Shown here: piece after piece, positions 24,101 to 35,653 of the stretch | Position numbering within the stretch: position 1 is the stretch's first letter | Layout: each line of letters starts with the position of its first letter | Assembly: GCF_019059575.1 (NCBI RefSeq) | Contig: NW_024882707.1 | Coordinates: 62,001-126,000, forward strand | Direction of reading: 5' to 3' | Length of the DNA: 64,000 nucleotides | Origin: Amphibalanus amphitrite | Lineage: Eukaryota; Arthropoda; Thecostraca; Balanomorpha; Balanidae | Position numbers and translations under genes: made by a program | Notes under the pieces: generated by a model | Databases searched by the model: none | The model's input: the letters and a program-made list of their open reading frames with translations, nothing else | What the model was told of the DNA's origin: nothing

Positions 24101-27100
24101 GCTCTCGGCACTATCACCGCCGCCGAGGCCGTCGTCCGAGCCCGGTCCAATCACTTCCCGCTCCATGAGACCAAGCAGGGCTAGGTCAGACTCAAACGGG
24201 ACCGCCGAGTGATTCTGACTGGCTGTGCTGGCTGTGCCAGCACCCGTGGGCGCCTCGCTCTCAGCTGGGTTGACGGACGGCTCCGGCGGTGTCGGCGTGG
24301 AGTCCGCCGAGGGGCCAGCGGAGGACTCCAGTGCGGAGTCCCGCGCGTAGTCGTGCTCGCGGAGCTGCTCTCGCGGCGGAGACGGCGGCGCCGGAGGAGG
24401 AGGCGCCGGGGACACGGCCGGAGGCTGGACCGCCGGCGGCGGTTCGGTGGTGCGCCTCCGGCGGGACTGGGACCGCTCCGGAGGACTGACCAGTGCCGGC
24501 GGCGGCGACTCCACCGGGCGCTTCTTGGGCCTTGTCGGAGTTCGTTTCGACGGCCTCTGCGACGGCGACGATCGTTGAGCATATGCCCGTTCTGGGCTAG
24601 CAGCATGATTGTCGGGGGCTTCAGGTGCTTGGGGAACAAGCTCGTGAGCAATGTAAGACCGCTTTTCACGAGAGGCCTTGCCCGGTGATTTTTTGCCTTG
24701 GCGCGACTCGATAACCCTCCGTGGTATAGGCACAGTAGTTTCAGCCGTGAATTTTATACGGCCCGCTGCAAAACCAGCAAAATACTGTCAGCACCCAACC
24801 TGAGCTACGCAAGGGATATATTAAACTGTTTTTCATATTATTAATGCAGCGCTAGTTGTTGAAACAAAATATTATGTTAAAAACAAACTTTTTTATTCAG
24901 ACTTTCGCTTACCTAATGCCATTTCAAAGTCACAGCTGAAGATGGTGACAAAACCAAACTCAACCCAGCACATATTCATCACTTGGAGAGTGTGATCCGA
25001 TGGGAGTTGGTCCGATATTCAAGACAGGATCGTCCGGTTTGCCGCCGGTCGGACCTCAGGGCTCAAACTGGAAGCGGATCCAGCCCATGGATGAAGGAGG
25101 CTGGATCGGAAAACGTTGATCAAGTCAGTGTGGGCGAGGCAAAAAGGAAGCTGGTTACCCAAAGCATAGCATCATACATGTAAGCATGTAAGGCGCAAAA
25201 CACAATTATAGCCCGAGAAGTTCATCGGCCGGACACTCGCACCCACACATTCATTCATTTACCTAAGAACTATTCAAAATTGACTATAACGACAGCTGAC
25301 ATGCTGGAGGCCGAAATTCGGCGGTCACTTACTGCTCTCTGTCTTGAGTTGTTCCAGGTGCTCCTGCAGATGCCGTTTGATCTCACGCAGCGACTTGTCC
25401 TCGCTGCCGAAGCTGGTGGTCTCGTACTGGCACTCGGACGGCACCAGGCGACAAGTGTGCTTGAACGTCCGCTTCAGCTCGTTGGACTCAAAGTAGGTGA
25501 AGTGTTTCACTAACTGTTTGGGCGTGAGCTGGAGAATCTCGTCCAGGTCCAGTACGCCATTACCGGAACGCTTGGCCGCCTGCGAGTCCGACAAGGAAGT
25601 GCATCATGTCCATCAGTGTTTAAAACTACCAGGGTCGTAATAAGTATCGATCAAAGGCAAAAAAGCACATTCGGACTTCAAACCTGCAGCACGCGCCTTA
25701 ACCCTCGCCCGTATTGGTGTTTTGCCAGCCGCGAACGTATAAGAGGGGGGGGGGGGCTTTGGACCGGCCCCCTTGCCTTTTGGCCCCCTGATCAAGCTAG
25801 AGCTTCACGAAAAAACGAGCGTGTTGCCCGTGACCAGAGGAAGCCGATGATACCAAATTTTAAGTTCTTGGGTCACTGGTTGACCTTCCAGGTCAGGTCA
25901 ATGACCCAAAAGTCGGGAAAATCGGGACCTGTTAGAACGTCGTGAACCGAGGCTGCTGTGGGATTTTCGGGGTGATCATGAATATCATGCTAGTGTTGAT
26001 CACAGATGTCTTCATGCATTTAGACCAGGTCGGTTCAGTTCAGGTCCGGTCAACCAGTAGGGGTTCTGCCGGGTATCCGTAGTAGGTGTCAACCGCCTCT
26101 GACAGCTTCGTAACATGTTACGAAAGCACCAAAACTACTTCATAAACGTTCCAATGGTTACTAAATTCGAATTCAGCTAACAAACTAGCCTAGAAACATG
26201 TAAAACTCGAAAAGTGAACCAGGGTCATCAAAGGTCAATGATCTGACCTGACCTTCAGCCTTCAGGTGGACACCCACCCTAATGCATGGGACCAACATCA
26301 TATCACATTTTGGACGCTTGAAACCACGAAAAAACTGCAAACGCACGGCTAATGTGCGCCGACATACGCCGAATCGCGATTCCGGCCAAACATGGTCTCG
26401 CAAAATAGGTCGCATGTCAAAGATCATTTGGGTCAGGGTCATGGAATTTTCAGGGTAGGTGTAAAATTGATGAACGCGAGGGCAATGAAGGTTTCGTCGC
26501 GACCGGCCGCTTTTTATGCGAGCTATTTGCGAAAAACCGAGGGGATCCGTTCGATCCCCCCCCCCCCCTTATACGGACGAGGGTTTAACCCGCGCACCGA
26601 CGGGGGGGGGCGGATATCCGCCCCCCCCCCCCTGAGGTTTTTCGCGGATAGCGGGAAAACCGCGGCGCGTAGCGCCGCGAAATTTGGTATGACTATTCTC
26701 TCATCAATTTTACACATGGTGTGCAAGTTTGAACCTCCTAACTTTTAAGGTCAGGTCACCAGGTCACTTTGAATGACCGAACCTCAAGTCACTTTTTTGC
26801 AACTTTGTCACCGTGCCAGAGCTACAGTAGATGTCGGAGGCCTTTGAAAGTCGCAGGATGTTATTAGGTCATTAGTAGCTACAATTTGTATATTTCGGAA
26901 TTTTGATGTCGGTGACCTAAGGTCAGGTCAATTTCGCGACCTCCCCATTATAAGTCAATGGGGGAAAATCAACTCCCTGTTTTTACCACTAAAACGGGTC
27001 GGAATGGCCCCATATACCATACATGACTTCACATACGATCAACCTTCACTACCTTGAGGTCTGTTTTGCTGTTGGGCAGCTCTAAGGTCATGTGACGTCA

Positions 27101-30100
27101 TCAAAGGTCACCAAAGGTTTTTTGCCAATAACTCATTACAGGAACCAGATGCAGCCGCGCGGATGGTCTCATTGTGTTCAGCTCGTCAAGACGCATCGAA
27201 TGATATACATGATGACCTCGAGGTCACGTGACCTGAGGTCAACCTTTGACCTTGACCTTTCGAGGTCAACATATATATCATTCGATGCGGATTGACGAGA
27301 GGATCACGATGATGCCCTTAGTTTGTTCCTATCTTGACTACTTCGAAAGTTATTCGAGAAAAACCCTCTCCATATCTAGCGCCGCCATTTTGACTTTTTC
27401 GACCCCTGTGACGTCATCTTTGACCTGACCTGAAAATGACCTTAGTAAAAATTGTAGACCTTGTCCGTGCGTATCCGATGCCGTTTACCGCTTGTCGCTA
27501 TCTTGCTTCGTTCTCGAGATCTCAGGGGGGGGGCGGTCATCCGCCCCCCCCCCCCCCCCGTCGGTACTAAGTTGGCGCAGACCCCCGTCGGTGCGCGGGT
27601 TAAACAAATGTCTGAAGAATGCAGCCCATGTTGACTCTCCATCGATAAAAAGGGCAGTGTTGACGACTCCTTTGTCGAAAAACAAAGCAAAACGCATGGA
27701 AGGATCAAACTACAACTTTGTACACTTTCAAATCTTCTCCAAAAACTGATAGAAAGACGCAGTAGAGCACCAAGTTCTTACAACGAGATAGGGATTTCAG
27801 TATTTTTTTCCGATACTGAGGTCACTGGGCGTCATCGGAGGTTCAATTTTCCCGATTTCAACAGTTTTGGACGATTTTTTGCACAACTCGTAAGCTTACA
27901 CACCTACGGCGCCACTGAAAGAGGTAAGCGAATAATTATTTCAAACTCTTTCGCTATCATTCCCTAATATTTAAACAAATGTCAATGGTTCGGCATAGAA
28001 AAGGCGACAGAGGAAGAAAGTTCTACTGTAATCACTTCAACTGCAAAACTTGTGACGTCCATTTTATTGGCATCGTATTTCCAGAATGTCGAGTAGACTA
28101 ATTTTGAACCGGAAAGGTCACCGTACGTCCCAGTCAATCCGAAATTTTGAGCTTAACACGTCAAAGTGTTTAGTACATACATACATTGTACATGCATTGG
28201 ACATGGACAGCGTACAATGTATATTCCGCTTTTTAAAACTTTTGAAAATGTTTGGTATCTTTAGGGTATTATTACATCAAAAATATTTTTTGATTTTTGG
28301 GGATCAAATTTCAAACTTGTTAAAAATAAAAAAACGGTTTTTACCCTCTTAAATCTATTACTTTTCTGATTAGACATTCTCTATCTTGAAAACTGTTTGC
28401 GTGACAGCTCTTCCAAAAAAAAAAACTTTCGGGTCGAAAATCGCAAAAGATGACGTCAGAGTGACGTCATTTGTGGCCGGCCTATCGTAGCTAATGGACA
28501 AAATTGGTCACACGGTATAAAATTAATGCCCGGAAGGCTCTTGAAAGTTAAGAGACGATATTTGCAGTACTTTAGGAGATATCGACGGAAAGAGGGGGGA
28601 GCTCCCCCTACGGGACGCGGGTAAATATCCGATATCGAACCATTCATTCATGTTGTGTGAAATTCTGCGTTTATCCCCGTTTTACGCAACGGCCCGGTTA
28701 CGGTATAATTCCGTGACCCAAGCATGCCTTTCATTAGATATTTGACATAGGTTTTATAGCGCCTTATATACTAAGTTAACCCGCGACCTGGTGGGGGGGG
28801 GGGCTATTTTTTGCCCCCCCCCCCCCTCCAGACTTTTCGATATATCTCCAGAACCGCTGCGCCGATCGTCACCAAACTTTCAGTACCCTCTCGGACATCA
28901 ATTTTACACATGGTGACCAAAAATGTTTCCAAAGGCTATGATAGGTTGGCCGGAAATGACGTCAGAGTGACGTCATGTCATGTTCTGCCGTTTTCGACCC
29001 AAAAAAGGGTTTCGCGGGAAGAGCTGTCAGGCCAATAGCTTTGCAAATACAGAAAAATGATAAAGACATAAAAACTGTAGAATTGACAGTGCTACAAAAC
29101 TGCTATCTCGGATTTTTGAATTTTTTTGATTTTGACCCCCAAAAATCAAAAATAAATTTTTTGGATATAATGATCGAAAATCCAAAAAGTTTTTTGAATT
29201 TTGCAAAAACCGGAAGATATGTCATAGTCCTCACCGCTTTCCATCCACATACCAAATTTGAGATTGATACCTCTTTTTTTTGGCGAAGTTATAGCGAAAA
29301 AACTGTTCAAAATTGATGACGTCAAAGTTTCAAACTCAATTTTTAGCAATTCTAGACCCCGTAGCGCAAAACAAAGACCACCATTAGACTCCCCGTGACG
29401 AGCTGCATCGAATCAATACCCATTTTATGCAAAACTATCAACTTTAAAATTTGACCTTTTTTGGCCTGACCTTGACCTGACCTTGACCTGAACTTCACCA
29501 GAAAGTGACCTAAGCCGTACCTGATAGTCTTATAACCAGCACCATTGAGTTGGAAATGAAAAATTGGCCATAAAACATGCATCACACAACCTTAGTAAAG
29601 TTGGGCTCATGTGACCTGACCTGTGACCCTTGGTGACCTGACCTGTGACCTGACCTGGTATTGTCAGTGACCTCTAATAGCAACATATCTACTAGGCAAC
29701 TGACGCCCTATCGCTGGTTCTCGACAAAATGCGTTTTCCTCGGTGTTATAGCGCATTGCCTAGAAGACCCGTGAACGGTGAAACATTTCATCTTTGACCT
29801 GACCTGTGACGTCATCGGTGACCCTGAGGTCAATGAAATTTGGTTTCCTTCAACAAATTTGACAGGCCTTTCGAACGCCGTTTGAATTTTGCGGATTCGT
29901 CCAGTAATTTCGGAGATACGAGGGGGGGCAAAAAATAGCCCCCCCCCCACCAGGTCGCGTTATAAACAGACCCCACCAGGGCGCGGGTTAACTTTGACCC
30001 GTTTTAACTTTGACTTCAACTTTGACCCTCGGCTGACCTGACGCCAATGAAAATAAATGCCTCTAGGTTCATCGCTAGGTTCCGTTTGCCCTTTTTCTCC

Positions 30101-30552
30101 ATTTTAACGTTCAATTCCGTATCCATTCGCGGATCTGACACGCAGCTGTTTCAAGTTTTGCATGATCGTGATTTTCTAATCATTTAATGTGAAATTGGGA
30201 CTAGCGGCGCCATGGTAACACCATTAATTAATTCATGCATATATATCATGTATCTTCCATCCATGATAACGCGATAAGCCACGCGTCAATCAGAGAAACC
30301 ATGCACCCCTGCGAGATACGTGCAAACAAACAACAACAAAGAGCTAAATATGTCTCCCAATAAGCACCGCTATAACCAGCAGGGCCAGGCAGTGCTTGCA
30401 GCACCAGCACCAACTCACCTTTTCCTTTTCAATCCTGAGGTCATTGGCCACAAGTTCGGAGACTATTGCGTCTCCAGGCGCCAGCGCAACCTCACACAAC
30501 AGGTCTAACGACGATTTTTGAGCGAGCCTTTGGACCATCACTGCCACCAAAA
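21053..30552 (-). CDS. C2H2 zinc-finger protein, C-terminal seven exons (MEP-1-like?)
   Basis: Exons, in order of translation: 30552-30419, 25579-25333, 24765-23758, 23515-23311, 22672-22523, 21876-21448 and 21131-21053. All junction phases fit (0,1,1,2,2,2) and the last exon ends in TAG. The first exon begins in phase 1 with no start codon, so the N-terminus is missing; its exons must lie above 30.6 kb or outside the window. There are four C2H2 fingers: YVCRVC...HYKSH, FSCKLC...HMLIH, FRCSTC...HLRRH and YMCSVC...HLESKH, the fourth split by an intron. Before them is a conserved-looking block (LTPKQLVKHFTYFESNELKR) and a long Pro/Ser/Arg linker. The block reminds me of insect MEP-1, a chromatin repressor that partners Mi-2, but this is from memory and uncertain. 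The gene is likely nuclear and DNA-binding. Confidence 0.75.
21448..22672 (-). CDS. Zinc-finger gene exons 5 and 6 of those found
   Basis: Exon 22672-22523 completes finger 4 (SQGFKAKNSYRRHLESKHG) and adds an acidic/basic helix. Exon 21876-21448 adds SPSKMGFSYVDVVVRQSTGR and a Leu/Pro-rich segment, ending at RVVQ before a GTGAGT donor. The intron between them contains the terminal part of a TTAA element (22198-22437). No recognised domain is visible after the fingers. Confidence 0.72.
22198..22437. mobile_element. TTAA element, right end only
   Basis: TGACGTCACTGTGACGTCA is followed by a G-run/C-run hairpin (22361-22393) and ends GCCGGGTTAA. The left part is missing or too decayed. It lies in a zinc-finger gene intron. 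Confidence 0.6.
22838..23310. repeat. 32-bp minisatellite abutting a splice donor
   Basis: About fourteen units of GTCTGTCCGTCTAACCACCC-type sequence with period 32. Variants carry CTCCTCACCCCT, which on the minus strand reads GGGGTGAGGAG, the same as the true donor of the adjoining zinc-finger exon. The array ends exactly at that exon. Confidence 0.85.
23311..23515 (-). CDS. Zinc-finger gene exon with fingers 2, 3 and half of 4
   Basis: Classical C2H2 spacing (C-x2-C-x12-H-x3-H) is present twice, with a TGE-type linker (HTGETPYMC) before the fourth finger. The donor is GGG|GTGAGG, and a 32-bp minisatellite begins immediately inside the intron. Fingers with this linker normally bind DNA. Confidence 0.8.
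23758..24765 (-). CDS. Zinc-finger gene large linker exon and first finger
   Basis: This 1008-bp exon is basic and proline-rich in its first two thirds (KRTPTRPKKRP, PPPAPPSPP), acidic in the middle, then turns into a folded part ending in finger 1 (NNYVCRVCFPPQRF ... SHYKSHLG). The intron cuts the Gly after the second His. The low-complexity part has a strong GC bias, and open frames on the other strand are shadows. Confidence 0.75.
25333..25579 (-). CDS. Zinc-finger gene exon with LTPKQLVKHFTYFESNEL block
   Basis: This exon encodes 82 residues rich in charged helical sequence. Two Cys (HTCRLVPSECQ) and paired His (EIKRHLQEHLEQLK) may form an atypical zinc-binding unit of the C-x6-C...H-x3-H kind. 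It is flanked by AG and GTAAGT. This segment looks the most conserved part of the protein outside the fingers and would be the best query to name the gene. Confidence 0.68.
25698..26588. mobile_element. TTAA element, CCCTCG family
   Basis: Ends are TTAACCCTCGCCCGTAT on the left and the inverse of TTAAACCCTCGTCCGTAT on the right. The interior includes GAGGAAGCCGATGATACC and TGACC units. Copies of the same family lie at 37621-43107 and probably 51080-51799. Confidence 0.7.
26585..27603. mobile_element. TTAA element sharing its TTAA with its neighbour
   Basis: Left end TTAACCCGCGCACCGACGG and right end CCGTCGGTGCGCGGGTTAA are exact inverse copies over 19 bases. The palindrome at 26660-26678 has a changed base pair relative to other copies. 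TTAA at 26585-26588 also ends the preceding element. Confidence 0.78.
28240..28626. mobile_element. Decayed TTAA element in inverted orientation
   Basis: Reverse-complement similarity to the left half of the 1623 and 28776 copies, including TGACGTCAGAGTGACGTCA. The end near 28610-28626 is a degenerate form of the CCCGCG terminus. The other end is not clear. Confidence 0.5.
28776..29991. mobile_element. TTAA element, full length
   Basis: TTAACCCGCGACCTGGTGGG starts it and CCCCACCAGGGCGCGGGTTAA-type sequence ends it. Hairpins of G-run, AT loop and C-run lie at both ends. Two TGACGTCA palindromes lie at about 28957-28976 and TGACC units near 29460-29660. Confidence 0.75.
30419..30552 (-). CDS. 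Zinc-finger gene, most upstream exon found
   Basis: This 134-bp exon lies between a good acceptor (TGTTTTCAG) and donor (AAG|GTGAGT). It encodes LVAVMVQRLAQKSS followed by LDLLCEVALAPGDAIVSELV and ends in EKEK at phase 0, which matches the next exon at 25579. The 4.8-kb intron between them holds four TTAA elements, counting the decayed inverted copy near 28.2-28.6 kb as one. Assignment rests on splice phase, strand and coding character. Confidence 0.6.
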
Positions 30553-30764
30553 CTGAAAACACAAACACTGACAGAAACGCAACGAAAATGGAAAAGTGCA
30601 ACTATCCTACACAGACAGCAGGTGACATTTAAACAGAATGGAAAATGAAGTGTAATTCAAGAAGAAAAACATTTCAATGTGTGAATTGAACGTCCAACTT
30701 GTGTAAATTCATTAGCATAAAACAGCACAAAACTAACGACCAGTATAACGCCTTTTGGGGCGAC

Positions 30765-31440
30765 TAACGGAGCGAGCGAGATGGTGGGCCTTGCACGTGC
30801 GAAATTGCGAGGGGGTACCTCCAACTGACTTGTGCACGGCACCCTACTAACCGGTCTCTAGCGATGTGCCAAATTTGGGCACAATCGGCCCAGCCGTTCT
30901 CGAGATCTGGAAGCGGCACCCTGCACGTGCGCACGTGCAAAATGGGTCCCAACTGACTTGTGCACGGCACCCTACTAACCGGTCCCTAACTGTGTACCAA
31001 ATTTGAGCGCAATCGGTCCAGCCGTTCTCGAGATCTGGAATCGACCCCTGCACGTGCGCACGTGCAGCAGCACCCCAACTCTGGCACATGGATATGCAGT
31101 GCCTAGTGGGTGCCTACCTACATGCCAACTTTGGGCGCAATCGGCCAAGTAGTTACCGAGATATTGCAACAATTACAAAACTGACACCTCTTCGTTTTGC
31201 ACGTGGCACGTGCATAAGGGGTCATCCACATGCATCGGGAATAGTCCAATACTTGGTAGAAGGAATGAAGCTACCCTACAAAATTTACCGCATGTAAATC
31301 GGTCAAGTGGTTGCTGAGATATAAGCCTCGCAAAAGCGTCCGCACGGCCGGCCGGCCGGCCGGCCGGCCGGCCGGCCGCTCATACTCAGAAATTTCCGTT
31401 ATTCTACGTAAGACTCCGCTCGCTTCGCTCGCTCCGTAAA
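30765..31440. repeat. About 128-bp tandem repeat bounded by inverted GGAGCGAGCGA
   Basis: Units carry GCACGTGC, CACGGCACCCTACTAACCGG and CAATCGGCCCAGCCGTTCTC. CCAACTGACT repeats at 30821 and 30950. (CCGG)n occupies about 31346-31378. ACGGAGCGAGCGA at the left recurs inverted at the right, so this may be a single element with internal repeats. Confidence 0.55.
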
Positions 31441-31935
31441 AAAAAAAACAAGTGAGAGGATAAAAAGCAGAGCAGAAACATGCTTGGCCTAAAGAAAATT
31501 TGTTGATATGAGGGGTAGGGAACTATTTTACATTTGCTAAGATAATTTTTTCCCATCACTTTTATTACACATTTTCTTTACAACACAACTACCACATTTT
31601 CCAACGCACATACCTGAGGGTACATGATGCTCACTACATTAGCATGTTTGGTTACAGCACAGTACCATATTGATATCTCGTACTCTAATTTCCCTTTCAT
31701 TCTTGTCATGGTCGTACATAAATTCAGCTTGTGTCAGAATTTTCATTTTTTTGTAACAAGTTCACAAACCTTGGCTTTTCTTTTCTAACCTTACAACTAT
31801 ATATGTAGGTACCATTTTCCTATCAAAATGAGTCGCTGGATCGCTGTTGCGGTTTCCCTAGGGCATTCGTACAAAGCTGGATCAAAACCCAATATGATTT
31901 CCTGAGGGTTCAATTCCAGCGTAATCTTCAATCGG

Positions 31936-33900
31936 TCACGTCTTATCTTTCACCGATTGCCACATCGCACCCACTTCTTCGCAAGCTACCATTAGGTGTT
32001 GTATCGTCTCTCTTTCCCTACCACAAAAGGTGCATAAGTCGCTGACGTCCATGAATTTCGAGGCAAAAGTATTTGTTGTCAAAATTCGGTGAACAATTCT
32101 GTCCTGGAACCATATCAAAGTTGTATTCTTTGAACACCTTTTGTATCGATAATATATATGCCCCCAAAATATGTTAGAACTCAAAATAGAGTTCCATTTA
32201 ATTTGACTAGGTAATGGTGAATCTGTTTTCTTTTATCTCACATTCAGTAAGGCATCATAATATTGTCTGCAATCGGCGTTCAATATTTGCAGTAGAGCCG
32301 GGTGGATGAACGGTCCTATTGGCTTTTTGCCTCCGAATTCACTTGGTATGGAAATTCTCTGTACCAAGCATCGCAATGTCTCAAAACTTGGTATGGAAAT
32401 TCTCTGTACCAAGCATCGCAATGTCTCAAAAGCGTTCAAACACCAAGGATAAGTTCTCCTAAATTCCTCAAAAGACATAAGTTCTCCTTGAGAATTGTAA
32501 ATATCATTTATTGACCTACATCCAGCGTCGAAAAGTTTACGTTTCCAAAAGGGCTTCCGTCCTATCACTATTTCGGAAGATAAAAAGATGGGAATCTGCC
32601 AAACATCGCTTGCTTCAACTACGAGCTCGTGCTTGAATTCATCATATGCAGAAAATACATCACTCCAAAAAGGATTCATATTCGAGCCAAACTTGTTCAT
32701 ATAACGGTCACCGCTACTTAGTAATCTATCCAATTCCACTTGCGGTCCCACAATATCTTTTTTACGGTCAAAAAGCGTCGCACCCAAGCAAGTTTCATAG
32801 CTTTACCATACGTTCCCACGCATGGTATGCCATAATGCGTTATCAAATGGGACCGACGTATTTTGTCTGGCTTGTTGTCCCACAAAAATCGGAAAAACTG
32901 CTTCTGCAGTGCATCAGTCATCGCAGTTGGAGGATTAGGCAGTACCGTCAAGACGTACGTCAGCTCGGACAAAGCAAGTGACTTTAAAACCGTCCGCTTC
33001 CCGTATAAAGTTAATCGCCGTCGGAGCCAGCCCTTGAGCATGTTTGTTATTGATTCGACTTTTCTTTTAAAGTTGACTGCTACCATTTCATGCATGTCCT
33101 TGGTGAAAATGATTCCCAAGTAACGAAAACTGTCCTGCACACATGAGAACTCTGACTGTGTGATAAAGGATGGCGGCTCACCCGGACCTGAATATAAAAG
33201 CTCCGACTTCTGTGGATTTAGGGACAGCCCTGAAACCGCTCCAAATTCAGCAATTGTTTTCAAGCAAGCCCTGAAACTACTCTGGCTCCCATTAAGTATG
33301 AATGTGCTGTCATCAGCATACTGTTCCAGTTTAATCTCTTGATGATTAAAGATATATCCTTTTATGAGACGATTATTTCGCACCAATATACCCAAAATCT
33401 CTGCACAGAGAATGAATAACAAGGGCGAGCAGCAGTCCCCTTGTCTGCAGCCCCTCTCAATTTCAAAGAAGCCGGTAGATATCTGATTCTGTGATATGCA
33501 CGATGAAGCATCCCGGAGCATTGTGGCAATCCACCGCTGCATTCCGCCCCAAAATTAAAGAACTGTAAAGTCTCCATGATAAATTCGTGGCTCAGGGAAT
33601 CAAAAGCCTTTCGATAATCAGCAAATAAAAAGAGAACGTTTTTGTTGTTTTCCTTTCTCTTTGTTTCCCACAGAATATCATATACAGATCTGATACAATC
33701 TCCAATAGGTATATCTATTTTTCATGAAACCCTTCTGAGCCATGTTAATTAATCTTCCCATGACTTTTTTAACCTGCCAGCAATAACTGTCGACAATATC
33801 TTCTGAGACGTGTTCAGTAATGAAATTGGCCTCCAACTGTCCATACATGTCTTTGGTTTTCCTGGTTTGCTAAGATAAAGAATTATGCCAAAGCAATTCA
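31936..33900 (-). pseudogene. Non-LTR retrotransposon (Tx1/L1-like) RT, decayed
   Basis: Reverse transcriptase pieces run in order from about 33900 down: fingers (PKTCMDSWRPISLLN, QKGFMKN), a KAFDSLSHEF palm region, then frame 33542-32718 with GCRQGDCCSPLLFILCAE and YADDSTFIL, then 32787-32233, and last a C-terminal Cys/His motif (CTFCGRERETIQHLMVAC) near 32184-31936. The LFILCAE wording and the end motif favour the Tx1/L1 group. Frameshifts break it at least twice and no endonuclease is found, so it is 5' truncated. A 45-bp tandem duplication lies at 32341-32430. Confidence 0.75.
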
Positions 33901-34199
33901 CTATAAATTTCCTATAAATTCACTATATATTTTGAAGTTTACCACAGACATTATTAATGGGATAATAGGTACACATGATGCATAATGAACCTGTGATATT
34001 CCTTCTTCGTAGATGGAACCAATGCACCTTATACATAGAAAAATTACATGAATATCTAGGCCCAAGTTACTCACTAGGGACAAGGAACATGGTAAAATAT
34101 CTGCCCCAGCTTGTAATTTTGGTAAAAGGAGTACACACATTCCAAAGGGAACACATAAGTGATAAGATAAGATACAACTTTCTAAAAAAAAAAAACATG

Positions 34200-35156
34200 T
34201 TTTATCATATATGAATAAAGAGCACATGGACAATGATATGATGTCTTCAACAAATCAACCTTAGGCAGGTAAGGTTATTTCAATTAAACCAAGGCAGAGA
34301 CAACTACATATTTATGAAAATTATCAGATAAGATAGCTAGGGTAAATAATTTAGGCCTTTGACTTTTAACTTATAATGAATTAATGAAAACCACTTCTAA
34401 ACTTATCTGGCTATTCATACCTATCTGAATTCAGATGAAATGGGAGCCTGGAGGGCTGGAAAGGAGATACAGAGAGCACACCTGGGCCCTGGCTCTATAA
34501 AATTGAGAAAGATATATTGCCCTTATCAGATGTTGCAGGCTGTGTGCATAAAAGTACTCACCTGATCGCTAAAATAATTCCTTAAAATGGCAGCAACAAG
34601 TCCTAATTCCACTTATTCCTGAAAAAATATGGATAATGTTCAGAATCCATGAAAGCAGTACCTACCCCCAACAAAACAACATTTGGATATTGTCATTGGA
34701 TGTTGAAAGCTGACAGGGGGTTGAAATGAGTTCCATTAGTCAGTTCTTTAACAGCATGCTGCTGGTTTCCTAATACATGGGAATTGCCAGTACTGATTGC
34801 TGCAGCGTCTTGTTGCTGAAACACTCGCACATGCATTGCACCAATGAGAAGTCTGGAAACACCAGCATGCTGCTAAAAATTACCAAAGAGCACAAAGATG
34901 TGTTTGTGTTTAATTAACAATGTCAAGTTGTTGAATGCATTTTGCATAGTGCTGTCCAGGTAATCCTGCTGTTCTCCTTTTCACTAATCCAAAAAAAATC
35001 CTTAATCATTATCAACTTGATCATTAACAATCATTAACAACTTAATCAAACGCAGGTGGTAGTGACCTTGAAGTTCCCATACCCCTCATGTGCAGTATGC
35101 AGAAAGACCAGGCTTTGCATGGAATAAGAAAAAGCTGGCAGTTAAGCTTTTAACTG
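34200..35156. other. AT-rich stretch, nothing recognised
   Basis: No frames, splice-flanked exons or repeats that I can support. It may be intron of the zinc-finger gene if 5' exons lie farther up. Confidence 0.4.
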
Positions 35157-35653
35157 TTAAAGGGACACTCCCACCTTAACATTAGTTTTGAGTTGAGATA
35201 GCCAAATTGGTGGCCATGGCCTGCAAATACCGGTTTGGGCACTCACAACATCGAACAATGCTTTAATTCGAAGATATGGAATTTCAAACTTGCAGTTTTC
35301 GGATTCTAAGGGGCTAATGCATTGGAATGCCCCCTTAGAATTTGTGACGTCAGCGGAGATCTAACGATTTTTAAATCTTAGACTAAAACCATCGTTAACA
35401 CGTGGTGGTATACGCTACTTTGCGCGCAACATCTGCCGCACTTTAAGGCTGCCAAATTATTGCTTCCAAATAAAGTCGCTAGTAACAGGGGAGATCCCAA
35501 AAAGTAAACAAAAGTAAAAGCCTAATATCTTGAAAACCAGTGAATATTTTTCGGTGAAATTTGGTAGATATTCGTTTTCGCTCTTTCTGAACCAAGGGAC
35601 ATCACTTTCATGCCAATTCATTAACTTTTTTGAAGGTGGGAGGGTCCCTTTAA
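35157..35653. mobile_element. TTAA-flanked MITE, third family
   Basis: TTAA then AGGGACACTCCCACCTT at the left; AAGGTGGGAGGGTCCCT then TTAA at the right. One mismatch in the 17-bp TIR. The 489-bp core has no frame. TTAA flanks fit a piggyBac-type target. Confidence 0.8.

Noticed and set aside
23750..24688. Plus-strand frames opposite the zinc-finger linker exon
   Set aside because: Shadows of a GC-biased Pro/Arg-rich exon on the minus strand.
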